A program made the translations under genes and the position numbers. From positions 186,001 through 250,000 of the forward strand of contig NZ_PIZM01000001.1 of assembly GCF_002835465.1 (NCBI RefSeq): a DNA stretch of 64,000 bases, written 5' to 3'. The stretch is from Psychromonas sp. psych-6C06 (GTDB lineage Bacteria; Pseudomonadota; Gammaproteobacteria; Enterobacterales; Psychromonadaceae). Shown one piece after another: positions 53,260 to 62,700 of the stretch. The notes below the pieces were generated by a model. It saw only the letters and a program-made list of their open reading frames with translations, ran no database searches and was not told the DNA's origin. Position 1 is the first letter of the stretch, and every line of letters starts with the position of its first letter.

Positions 53260-54531
53260 GTGGCAAAAAAGATCCAAGCTATTCGTGGTATGAACGATAC
53301 CCTTCCTGAGCAAACCCCGGTTTGGCAAAAATTAGAATCCCTACTGAGAGAAGTCGTAAGCAGTTATGGTTACTCTGAAATTCGTATGCCAATTGTGGAA
53401 AGCACTGCGCTTTTCAAACGTTCTATTGGTGAAGTGACCGATATCGTTGAAAAAGAGATGTATACCTTTGACGATAATGGCGATAGTTTAACGCTCCGCC
53501 CTGAGGGAACTGCTTCTTGTGTACGTGCGGGTAACGAGCATGGTTTGTTATATAACCAAGAGCGCCGTATGTGGTATATGGGGCCGATGTTCCGCCATGA
53601 GCGTCCACAAAAAGGGCGTTACCGTCAGTTTAATCAATTTGCCATTGAAACCTTTGGCATGGCAACGCCGGATATCGATGCAGAAGTGATTTTACTTTCT
53701 GCGCGTCTTTGGAAAGCTTTAGGTATCGACTCACATGTTGAGTTGCAACTTAACTCATTAGGCTCAAATGAAGCCCGTGCTTTATACAAAGAAGCGCTAG
53801 TCAGTTATTTAGAACTGCATGAAGAAAAGCTTGATGAAGATAGCAAGCGTCGTATGAAAACAAACCCGCTACGCGTATTGGACAGTAAAAACCCAGATGT
53901 ACAGGCGGTATTAGTAAATGCACCAAAGCTCTCTGAACACCTTGATGAAGAGTCGGTTAGCCATTTCGCTAAATTACAACAATATCTTGATGCTGCTGGA
54001 ATAAAGTATGTCATTAATGAACGTTTAGTCCGTGGTCTTGATTATTATAATCGCACCGTATTCGAATGGGTAACAACAAGCCTTGGTGCACAGGGGACAA
54101 TTTGTGCTGGTGGTCGTTATGATGGTTTAGTTGAGCAATTGGGGGGTAAAGCAACACCTGCAGTTGGCTTTGCGATGGGTCTTGAGCGTATCGTATTAAT
54201 GCTTAATGAACTTGCACTTAATGATGATGTCCAAGCGGATGTTGATATTTATAGTGTATTAGTCGGTGAAGAAACTGATATTGCTGGTTTTAAAATGGCT
54301 GAGCTTATTCGTAACGAATTACCTGCGCTTAAAATGATGCATCACTGTGGTGCTGGCAACTTTAAAAAGCAGATGAAACGTGCTGATAAAAGTGGCGCAA
54401 AAATCGCACTTATTATCGGTGAGACAGAGTTACAAGATAACTGTGTCACAATAAAAGATTTACAAGGTAAAGCAGATCAACAAACGGTTGCAATGGATGA
54501 ACTGATTGCTGTATTACCTACTTATTTTTAA
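53260..54531 (+). CDS. hisS: Histidyl-tRNA synthetase
   Basis: 423 residues with a GTG start at 53260; E. coli HisRS ([13 protein letters not shown]) starts at the equivalent place. Class II motif 2 is [14 protein letters not shown], histidine-specific motif [15 protein letters not shown] follows, and the C-terminal anticodon-binding domain covers about 330-423. It charges tRNA-His. The 192-bp gap before it holds the ispG terminator and a short remnant resembling the right end of the dispersed repeat (near 53215-53241). Confidence 0.97.
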   Translation: MAKKIQAIRGMNDTLPEQTPVWQKLESLLREVVSSYGYSEIRMPIVESTALFKRSIGEVTDIVEKEMYTFDDNGDSLTLRPEGTASCVRAGNEHGLLYNQERRMWYMGPMFRHERPQKGRYRQFNQFAIETFGMATPDIDAEVILLSARLWKALGIDSHVELQLNSLGSNEARALYKEALVSYLELHEEKLDEDSKRRMKTNPLRVLDSKNPDVQAVLVNAPKLSEHLDEESVSHFAKLQQYLDAAGIKYVINERLVRGLDYYNRTVFEWVTTSLGAQGTICAGGRYDGLVEQLGGKATPAVGFAMGLERIVLMLNELALNDDVQADVDIYSVLVGEETDIAGFKMAELIRNELPALKMMHHCGAGNFKKQMKRADKSGAKIALIIGETELQDNCVTIKDLQGKADQQTVAMDELIAVLPTYF

Positions 54532-54558
54532 GAACAAATAATTTATTAAGGAAAAATT

Positions 54559-55236
54559 GTGGTTGATATTATTGAAGGTTACGAAACAGAAGAACAGCAA
54601 GTTGACGCCATTAAACAGTGGTGGAAAGATAACGGCAATACATTAATGATAGGTGCAGTTGTTGGCTTGGCGGGGCTTTGGGGCTGGCGCTTTTACAACG
54701 ACTCGGTAATCGAAGGCCAAGAGAAAGCATCACAAGCTTACAATGATATGTTAGTTACCTTTGAATCTCAGGGTTCAGAAGCTGATTTAGATAATGTAAA
54801 AAGCTTTATATCTGAAAATAGCAGCAGTAATTACGCAATATTAGCATCGCTGTTGCTAGCCAAAGAAGCTGTTTTAAAAGCAGACTTTGAACTGGCTAAA
54901 TCACAATTAGTGCAATTACAGGAGCAAAATACATATGCGCCTTTAAACCCATTAATTAACCTTCGTTTAGCACGTGTTGAAGTTGAATTAGGCCAATACG
55001 ATGCGGCGTTAGCAACACTTACGCGTATCACAGAAACTGGCTTTATTGCTAAAGCAGAACAAGTTAAAGGCACCGCTTATCTAAAACAAGGCGATGTTAA
55101 TAATGCCCGTGTTGCCTTCCAAGCAGCCATTGATGCAAGTAACGGACGTATTGATCCTGTTTTACAACTGCAATTTGATGACTTAGCTGTTGCTAATCAG
55201 CAAGCCGCTGATGAACCCGTTTTAGAAGCAAATTAA
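54559..55236 (+). CDS. yfgM: Ancillary SecYEG translocon subunit YfgM
   Basis: 225 residues with a GTG start after AAGGA. A cytoplasmic N-terminus with the family stretch ETEEQQVDAIKQWWKDNG is followed by one membrane helix (about 24-44) and periplasmic TPR-like repeats (about 60-215). YfgM links the Sec translocon to periplasmic chaperones such as PpiD. Its position between hisS and bamB is conserved. Confidence 0.93.
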   Translation: MVDIIEGYETEEQQVDAIKQWWKDNGNTLMIGAVVGLAGLWGWRFYNDSVIEGQEKASQAYNDMLVTFESQGSEADLDNVKSFISENSSSNYAILASLLLAKEAVLKADFELAKSQLVQLQEQNTYAPLNPLINLRLARVEVELGQYDAALATLTRITETGFIAKAEQVKGTAYLKQGDVNNARVAFQAAIDASNGRIDPVLQLQFDDLAVANQQAADEPVLEAN

Positions 55237-55250
55237 TAGTTGAGATAATA

Positions 55251-56450
55251 ATGAATAAAGGCCTTAAACAGCTTATTACCCTTACTACAACTGCCTTATT
55301 GTTAAGTGGCTGTTCTCTTTTTTCAAGTGAAGAAGATGTGGTAAAAATGGCCGAGTTGCCTGTGTTTGAAGCAACTTATCAGCCACAGATTGCATGGCAA
55401 AAAAGTATTGGCAGTGGGGTTGATAAATATTATTCACAATTACAACCTACGGCAGATGCCAACGCGGTGTATGTTGCTTCGCGTGATGGTGAAGTTAAAG
55501 CATTTTCAGTAAAAAATGGTAGTCAGCTGTGGGAAACGGATTTTAGTGATCACGAAAGCAATGCACTTAATCGCTCTGCTCGTTTCTCTGGTGGTGTCCA
55601 CTTAGCATTAGATACCCTTTATATTGGTACTGAAAACGCACAGGTTTTTGCACTAGATAAAGAAACGGGCGATCTAAAGTGGTTTGCTAAAGTGACCGGT
55701 GAAGTCATTGCAAGTCCTGTCTATTCAACGGGCTTAGTGGTTATTCATACTAGCCGCGGTGATTTGATTGCGCTTGATAGTGCAACGGGTGAACAACAGT
55801 GGGTGTTAAATAACAAACAGCCAAACCTTACGCTACGTGGAAGTGCGACGCCTGCTATTTCACAGGGTGGTATTATTTACGGTCGTGCCGATGGCTTTGT
55901 TTCAGCTGCACTTCTTAATACAGGACAACCTTTGTGGCAATTACCTGTTGCTCGTCCTTATGGCGCTACTGAGTTAGATCGTATTGTTGATGCAGATATG
56001 AAGCCCGTTATTCGTAACGGAATTATATACACCTTGGCGTATAACGGTAATTTAGTGGCGATTGACCTTTTAAAAGGTACGCAGATATGGGAAAGAAAGT
56101 ACTCTGGTTTTAGCGACATCGCCCTTGCGGGAGCCAGTATTTTCCTAAGTGATTATCGTGGTTATATTTATGCCGTTGATCGCTCTAGTGGTGATGAAAT
56201 CTGGTCAAATAAGCAACTTGCTTATCGTAATGTGACCGGTGTTACTATCGCTAATGAATATATTGTTGTTGGTGATGGCGAAGGTTACCTTCACTGGATA
56301 GACAGAGACAGTGGTGAGTTTGTCGCACAGCAAGATCTTGATTCTGATGGTTTGTATATGCAACCTTTTGCAGGAAGAGATTACCTCTACTTACAAACTC
56401 GAAGTGGTAAACTGATTGCAATAGAGAAACCATCAATTAATAAGAAATAG
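55251..56450 (+). CDS. bamB: Outer membrane assembly lipoprotein BamB
   Basis: 399 residues. The lipobox LSGC (Cys21) precedes a beta-propeller made of PQQ-type repeats (about 45-390), for example GSQLWETDF and NTGQPLWQLPV. BamB is a lipoprotein of the BAM complex that inserts outer-membrane proteins. It starts 14 bp after yfgM. Terminator at 56477. Confidence 0.95.
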   Translation: MNKGLKQLITLTTTALLLSGCSLFSSEEDVVKMAELPVFEATYQPQIAWQKSIGSGVDKYYSQLQPTADANAVYVASRDGEVKAFSVKNGSQLWETDFSDHESNALNRSARFSGGVHLALDTLYIGTENAQVFALDKETGDLKWFAKVTGEVIASPVYSTGLVVIHTSRGDLIALDSATGEQQWVLNNKQPNLTLRGSATPAISQGGIIYGRADGFVSAALLNTGQPLWQLPVARPYGATELDRIVDADMKPVIRNGIIYTLAYNGNLVAIDLLKGTQIWERKYSGFSDIALAGASIFLSDYRGYIYAVDRSSGDEIWSNKQLAYRNVTGVTIANEYIVVGDGEGYLHWIDRDSGEFVAQQDLDSDGLYMQPFAGRDYLYLQTRSGKLIAIEKPSINKK

Positions 56451-56476
56451 TATTATTGTGCTTAGCACGTATAATA

Positions 56477-56507
56477 GCTCCTCGCCTTTTTGACGAGGGG
56501 CTTTTTT
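56477..56507 (+). terminator. Rho-independent terminator between bamB and der
   Basis: GCTCCTCG / CGAGGGGC (one mismatch) with a 9-nt loop followed by TTTTTT, 26 nt after the bamB stop. Confidence 0.85.
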
Positions 56508-56529
56508 AGTTTTATAGGATACACAATTT

Positions 56530-57999
56530 ATGTTACCAGTGATCGCCTTAGTGGGTCGCCCAAATGTGGGTAAATCCACGTTATTTAACCGCTTAACACG
56601 TACTCGAGATGCGTTAGTAGCGGATTTTCCCGGTTTAACTCGCGACCGTAAATATGGACAAGCAAAAATCGATGAAGATGAGTTCATTGTTATCGATACA
56701 GGTGGTATTACTGGTGATGAAGAAGGCTTAGATGCTGTGATGGCGGGACAGTCTTTGCTCGCAGTCGATGAAGCCGATGCGGTTTTATTTATGGTGGACG
56801 CACGTGTTGGTATGATGGTTGCTGACCAAGCGATTGCTGAACACCTGCGTAAACAAGAGAAAAAAGTATTCCTAGTTGCCAACAAAATTGACGGTATCGA
56901 TGCCGATAGTGCCTGTGCCGAATTTTATGGCCTAGGTTTAGGTGAGGTTTACCACATTGCTGCAGCCCACGGTAAAGGTGTGCGTCAGATGATCGATACC
57001 GCGCTCGATGGTTTCTTTGATCCCGTTGCTGAAAGTGATGAAGATGAACATTTTGAATTACCAGAAGAGTTTGTCGAAGATGATGAAGAAAAGCTATTAA
57101 AAGAGCAAGAGCGCTTAGCCGCGTTGCCGATTAAACTGGCGATTATTGGTAAACCTAATGTGGGTAAGTCAACACTTACCAACCGTATTTTAGGCGAAGA
57201 GCGCGTGGTTGTTTACGATCAACCCGGAACAACACGTGACAGTATTTACATCCCGATGAGCCGTGAAGATCGCGAATACGTAATTATCGATACCGCGGGA
57301 GTACGTAAACGTAAAAAAGTAAACGAAACCGTTGAAAAGTTCTCGGTAATCAAAACCCTAAAAGCGATTGAAGACAGTAATACGGTGTTATTGGTTATCG
57401 ATGCGCGTGATGGTATTGCTGAGCAAGATTTATGTTTATTAGGTTACACACTGAATGCCGGCCGCTCATTAGTGATTGCCGTCAATAAGTGGGATGGCAT
57501 GACCGACTACGATAAAGAGCGTGTTAAAAGCGAGCTAGATCGTCGTCTTGGTTTTATCGACTTTGCTAAAATTCACTTTATTTCAGCATTACACGGCACC
57601 GGTGTTGGTCACTTATATGAGTCCATCGAAGAAGCTTACGACTCTTCAACGAAACGTATTTCAACGTCGATGCTAACGCGTATCATGAACATGGCAACCG
57701 ACGATCATAATCCACCGATGGTACAAAATCGTCGTGTGAAGCTACGTTATGCACATGCTGGTGGCTACAATCCACCATTAATCGTGATCCACGGTAATCA
57801 AGTTAAAAAATTACCGGATTCATACAAACGTTATTTAATGAACTACTTCCGCCGTTCATTACAAATTATGGGTACGCCGATTCGTATAGAATTCCGAGAA
57901 GGTGATAACCCCTTTGAAGGGCAAGGAAAGCGTCAGAAACTAACGCGAAATCAGTTATACAAGCGTCAACGTATGGTCGATCGCCACAAGAAAAAATAG
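56530..57999 (+). CDS. der: Ribosome biogenesis GTPase Der
   Basis: 489 residues with two tandem GTPase domains. The first has GRPNVGKST (8-16) and DTGG; the second has GKPNVGKST (near 210-218), DTAG and NKWD. An acidic linker (near 165-190) separates them. The C-terminal KH-like domain (about 385-475) is intact. Der is essential for 50S subunit maturation. It is followed 8 bp later by the yfgJ-like gene. Confidence 0.97.
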   Translation: MLPVIALVGRPNVGKSTLFNRLTRTRDALVADFPGLTRDRKYGQAKIDEDEFIVIDTGGITGDEEGLDAVMAGQSLLAVDEADAVLFMVDARVGMMVADQAIAEHLRKQEKKVFLVANKIDGIDADSACAEFYGLGLGEVYHIAAAHGKGVRQMIDTALDGFFDPVAESDEDEHFELPEEFVEDDEEKLLKEQERLAALPIKLAIIGKPNVGKSTLTNRILGEERVVVYDQPGTTRDSIYIPMSREDREYVIIDTAGVRKRKKVNETVEKFSVIKTLKAIEDSNTVLLVIDARDGIAEQDLCLLGYTLNAGRSLVIAVNKWDGMTDYDKERVKSELDRRLGFIDFAKIHFISALHGTGVGHLYESIEEAYDSSTKRISTSMLTRIMNMATDDHNPPMVQNRRVKLRYAHAGGYNPPLIVIHGNQVKKLPDSYKRYLMNYFRRSLQIMGTPIRIEFREGDNPFEGQGKRQKLTRNQLYKRQRMVDRHKKK

Positions 58000-58007
58000 A
58001 GGTTATT

Positions 58008-58232
58008 ATGGAATTGAACTGTCCCAAATGTGAGCATGAATTAACACGAAGTGGCGAGCTACAACGTCATTGTGAAGCCTGCAACAGCGATTTTAAATTA
58101 CACATTGCATGTAGTACCTGCGGTGATGAAATAGAGCGTTTAAAAGCATGTGGTGCAGTGAGCTTCTGGTGTAATAGTTGTAATGAGATGAAGAGTAAAT
58201 CTTCAGCGGTTTACACACTGCAAGACGCTTAA
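58008..58232 (+). CDS. yfgJ: Zinc-ribbon protein YfgJ
   Basis: 74 residues with eight cysteines in four CxxC-type pairs (CPKC, CEAC, CSTC, CNSC), which form two zinc ribbons. Length and sequence match the DUF1407/YfgJ family. E. coli yfgJ also sits beside der (yfgK). The function is unknown. A terminator lies just downstream, closing the housekeeping block. Confidence 0.9.
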   Translation: MELNCPKCEHELTRSGELQRHCEACNSDFKLHIACSTCGDEIERLKACGAVSFWCNSCNEMKSKSSAVYTLQDA

Positions 58233-58260
58233 TCGTTCCACATTAATAAGACTGTTTTCA

Positions 58261-58297
58261 AAAAGCGCACCGAGGTAACTCGTTGCGCTTTTTTTGT
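58261..58297 (+). terminator. Rho-independent terminator after yfgJ
   Basis: AAAAAGCGCA and TGCGCTTTTT arms around an inner CGAG..CTCG pair, with a run of T residues. Confidence 0.88.
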
Positions 58298-58521
58298 TGC
58301 ATTGGCTAATTGGAGATATCCAAAGCTTTAACTGTTTAAGTTGTTGATTTTGTTGCTTTTAAGTGTGTGTGTATCCCCGATTACCTGTGAAAAATAGACT
58401 GGTTTGTGTAATAGAGACAGTGCAAAGGGGTGGAACGAGTAGAATCAAGAAAAACGGTCATTCTCGAGTTTTTTATCGAGAATCTGCTTTGTTATTTATC
58501 CTTTAATGAAGGTAATCGGGT

Positions 58522-58563
58522 AGGGGCAGGTTCTTGATAGTTCAAGATTAAAGACCTGACCCT
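58522..58563. repeat. REP-like hairpin (GGGTCAGGT type)
   Basis: AGGGGCAGGT (58522-58531) and ACCTGACCCT (58554-58563) pair with one mismatch; inside, TCTTGA pairs with TCAAGA. GGGTCAGGTCTT is a motif I associate, from memory, with REP sequences of RAYT transposases in marine gammaproteobacteria. A separate 8-bp ATTCTCGA hairpin lies at 58460-58483. The remaining DNA from 58298 to 58521 shows nothing. Confidence 0.6.
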
Positions 58564-58655
58564 CTTCTCTAAGCGGACTAAAATAGTGGGTTATAATGTG
58601 TAGCGAAGCGAAACCTAACCCACTGTTTTAGTTCCGTTTAAAGGCCTTGTTAGGT
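58554..58655 (-). other. Integron attC-like recombination site downstream of the cassette gene
   Basis: Read on the minus strand. An ACCTAAC core (58655-58649, overlapping the gene stop TAA) is followed by a long imperfect hairpin: GGAACTAAAACAGTGGGTTA pairs with TAACCCACTATTTTAGTCC, leaving one unpaired A and one mismatch, with a loop of about 20 nt. An unpaired base in the folded stem is a hallmark of attC sites. The far core reads GTCAGGT, one change from the expected GTTAGGT, and coincides with the REP-like hairpin arm, so this end may have been replaced. Confidence 0.65.
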
Positions 58656-59285
58656 TTGTTTGACAACCAAGTTGAACACCGATTTCCCGACATCGGTTAA
58701 CCTATATACGAAACCTTTGTTGACTTCAGTTACTGTTACCAACTCTAAAGAAAGCAAAGTTTTCAATCCATGTTTATATATAACGCTTTTCTCGGTGTAA
58801 TCAGGCAACTGATCTAGAATTGCATTACTATCAAACCCTAAGATGTTTTTGTCTAAAGCGATTAACTCCAATACCCTTATTTGTGGCGCACTAAATGAAT
58901 CGAGCATAGATAAATAAAACAGATATTCATCTTTTACGTCCATTGGATATATAGCAGAATTCACTAAAGCATTTTTTAAGTATCTTAATTTTTCTCTACA
59001 AGATGACCTCGTGGCAGACTGACTCAAACCAATAACAAAATCTATAAACTGCTCATTATTTTGAAGCTCTTCTAATGTTTTTCCATGGTGCTCAATTAGC
59101 AGGTTTAAAGCATCAGTTACTTCCTCTATCCATTTTTCTATCCGATTCTCAAATGGAGCTGTAATCAATGACTTAAAAATAGCCCCACCAAACGGGATTA
59201 TACTTGAAGCAGTCTCTGCTAATCGATATGCCTTATCACTTTCAGGCTCAACATCCGGAAATACTTCTGTGTCGATTATGTTCAT
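58650..59285 (-). CDS. Unknown cassette-borne protein with C-terminal winged-helix-like region
   Basis: 211 residues from ATG 59285, with AGGG 9 nt upstream. I do not recognise the family. The N-terminal part is acidic, then a small Gly/Ala/Ile segment (about 25-48, ETASSIIPFGGAIFKSLI) precedes a helical region (about 50-120). The last 70 residues look like a winged helix (LTDVGKSVFNLV). There is no signal peptide or clear membrane helix. The gene is bounded by core-site sequences GTTAGGT (59305-59299) and ACCTAAC (at its stop), with the attC-like hairpin right behind it, as in an integron gene cassette. No integrase and no second complete attC are in the window. A defence or regulatory role is possible but unsupported. 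Confidence 0.75.
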   Translation of the reverse strand: MNIIDTEVFPDVEPESDKAYRLAETASSIIPFGGAIFKSLITAPFENRIEKWIEEVTDALNLLIEHHGKTLEELQNNEQFIDFVIGLSQSATRSSCREKLRYLKNALVNSAIYPMDVKDEYLFYLSMLDSFSAPQIRVLELIALDKNILGFDSNAILDQLPDYTEKSVIYKHGLKTLLSLELVTVTEVNKGFVYRLTDVGKSVFNLVVKQT

Positions 59286-59726
59286 CAATACACCCTAAAC
59301 CTAACAGCTTCTTACATGGCAAAACTCCATCTTTCGTGAGGAAAAATGGAATTCAAATCATTCTTTTATCATCAAGAATATCACACTTAAATAGCAACAT
59401 TACAATAACTTAGAATTTAAATGAAAGGTGTCGTATTTTGTTACGATAAAATATTTTTTGGTTTTGCTGTAAATATGGAAAAGGGGTAAGAAGCATTAAA
59501 AGAGGCAAGCAACACTAACTTGATGATGTTCAGTGATACCAATAGAGCGATCAATAATATGGGCTAGGAACTTTACATCGCTCATCTATTTAGGTGTGAA
59601 AGAGTACTTTCTATAATAAGATCTGCTTACATGGTCAGTATAGTGGCAATTCATTGCGCTTTTTTATGGCACTTGCTAGGATCGTTGCTCTGACTTTATT
59701 AGATCAACTGACCCTAGGTAACTATT
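59286..59726. other. 441-bp region between the cassette gene and hrpA
   Basis: No ORF of note. It contains the minus-strand core sequence GTTAGGT (59305-59299) that marks the 5' edge of the cassette. Next to it is a hairpin of AACTCCAT and ATGGAATT arms (near 59325-59354), possibly the remains of a preceding attC. The rest is AT-rich, with a lone ATACCAAT near 59535 that resembles the dispersed-repeat end but without further match. Confidence 0.45.
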
Positions 59727-62700
59727 TTGACGCTCTCCGTAAACACCCTTAAAAAACATCTTTCGCAAGTTCTGATTAAAGATCAATTTAAGTTCTCACG
59801 TCGCTTAGCAAATCATCGCAATATTAAAGATACAGAAAAAGCAGAGCTAAATTTAGTTAAGCTTGCTTGCGATATTCAAGCCTCAATGGATAAACGTCAA
59901 TCACGTTTCGATAACCTGCCAGAGGTCAGTTATCCTGACTTACCTGTCAGTGATAAAAAAGAACAGATTGCAGCAGCGATCGAAGCTAATCAAGTTGTGA
60001 TTATTGCAGGTGAAACTGGCTCGGGTAAAACCACGCAAATTCCAAAAATCTGTCTAGAGCTTGGGCGCGGTGTTGCCGGTTTAATTGGCCATACGCAACC
60101 GCGCCGAATAGCGGCGAGCACCGTTGCTAATCGTATCGCCGAAGAGCTAGATTCTGAACTTGGCGAAACCGTCGGTTACCGAGTACGATTTACCGATAAA
60201 GTCAGTGATAACTCCTACATCAAATTGATGACCGATGGTATTTTACTTGCTGAAATTCAAAACGACCGTTTTCTAACAAAGTATGACACGATTATTATCG
60301 ATGAAGCTCATGAGCGTAGCTTAAACATCGACTTCCTTTTAGGTTATCTAAAGCGTCTACTGCCACGTCGTCCTGATTTAAAAGTGATTATCACCTCGGC
60401 AACTATCGATCCCGAGCGTTTTGCGACGCACTTTGCCGATAAACATGGTAAAAATGCGCCCATTATTGAAGTATCAGGGCGAACATTCCCCGTTGAAACC
60501 TTATATCGTCCCTTGGATGAATATGCCGCAGGCGATCAAATCGAAGGAATCTTTAACGCTGTTGATGAACTGCAACGTTTAGGCCGTGGTGATATTCTTA
60601 TCTTTATGAACGGTGAGCGTGAAATTCGAGATACCGCAGAAGCGTTAAACAAACGCAAATTGCGCGATACCGAAGTATTGCCGTTATTTGCCCGCTTAAG
60701 TGGTGCAGAGCAGCAACGTATTTTCAAACCACATCGTGGTCAGCGTATCGTGTTAGCGACTAACGTTGCTGAAACCTCATTAACTATTCCCGGTATCAAA
60801 TATGTTATCGATACCGGCACGGTGCGCATTAGTCGTTATAGTTACCGTACTAAAGTACAACGTTTACCGATTGAACCGATTTCGCAAGCCAGTGCCAACC
60901 AACGTATGGGACGATGTGGTCGTGTCAGCGCCGGTGTGTGTATACGTTTATATGGCGAAGATGACTTTTTATCGCGCCCTGAATTTACCGACCCTGAGAT
61001 TCTGCGTACAAACCTTTCTTCGGTTATTTTACAGATGTTATCGCTCGGGTTAGGCGAATTGAATCAATTCCCCTTTGTACAACCGCCAGAAGATAGAAAC
61101 ATCAAAGATGGTTTAAGTTTACTTGAAGAGTTGGGGGCGGTTAATTTAAACGCCAAAGACCCACGTAACAAACTAACCCCATTAGGCAGGCAACTTGCAA
61201 AATTACCGGTAGATCCACGTTTAGCACGGATGATTTTAGCCGCGCAATCCTTTGATTGTGTCCATGAAGTGATGGTGATTAGTGCCGCCTTAAGTATTCA
61301 AGATCCACGCGAACGCCCGATGGAAAAACAGCAAGCGAGCGATGAAAAGCATCGCCGTTTCTACGATAAAGACTCCGATTACATGGCCTTTGTGAATCTT
61401 TGGCAATATATCAAAGAGCAACGCAACGCGCTGTCGAGCAATCAATTTAGAAAAATGTGCCAAAAAGAGTTTCTCGCTTATATGCGCGTGCGTGAATGGC
61501 AGGATATTTACGCGCAAATTAAACAGGTGATTGATGAATTAGACATTAAAGTAAATCAGCAGGAAGCGACCTTTGATAACATTCACCAAGCATTATTAGC
61601 AGGGCTGTTATCACACATCGGCTTTAAAGATAAAGAGCAACATTACCTAGGCGCGCGTAACAGTAAATTCTTTATGTTTCCGGGCTCTGGATTATTTAAA
61701 AAACAGCCTAAATGGACCATGTTTGCTGAACTCGTCGAAACCTCAAAACTGTTTGGACGAATTGGTGCGCGCATTAAACCTGAATGGGTAGAGCAACAGG
61801 CGCAGCATCTAATAAAGCGTAGTTATGCTGAGCCTCACTGGCAGAAAAAATCAGGGGTCGTGGGCGCCTTTGAAAATCAAACCTTATACGGTTTACCCAT
61901 TGTCACCAAACGTAAAGTCACCTATACCAAAATTGACCCTATTCTGTGTCGTGAGCTGTTTATTCGCCATGCCTTGGTTGAGGGTGAGTTCAATACTCGT
62001 CATCAATTCTTTAAAGATAACCAAGCACTGCTTAACGATATCGAAGAGCTTGAACATAAATCACGTCGTCGTGATATTTTGGTCGATGATGAAACCCTAT
62101 TTACGTTTTACGATGAACAGATCCCACAAAACGTCTGTAGCGCCAAACAGTTTGATAGTTGGTGGAACCGTGAGAAGAAAAAGCAACCGAGCTTGCTTAA
62201 CTATGAGCGTGATGATGTCATGGCGCACGATGCGACCCATGTGACCGAAAATGCTTATCCAGATTACTGGCAACAGGGCGATTTTAAACTCGCACTGAGT
62301 TACGCCTTTGAGCCGGGCACCGCGCAGGATGGGGTGACCGTAAATGTACCACTCGCGCTGTTAAACCAAATTAAACCACAGGGGTTTGAATGGCAGATTC
62401 CGGCATTACGCGAAGAGTTATTGATTGCACTGATTAAAACATTGCCTAAACCGATTCGTCGTAACTTTGTGCCAGCGCCTAACTATGCTCAGGCCGCAAT
62501 GGCCAACCTTGAACCACTTAAGGTGCCTCTTTACGAAGCCTTTGAGAAACAACTTTTACGCATGACCGGTGTGCGCATTCCGGAAAAATCGTGGGATGTG
62601 AGTGCATTACCGACACATCTGCGCATTAAGTTCTCGGTCATTGACGACAATAAAAAAGTGGTCGCCGTAGGCACTGATATCGTGCAACTTCAACACGACT

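Noticed and set aside
59535-59600. ATACCAAT near 59535 as another copy of the dispersed repeat
   Set aside because: Only the 8-bp end matches; the interior does not align with copies A to C.
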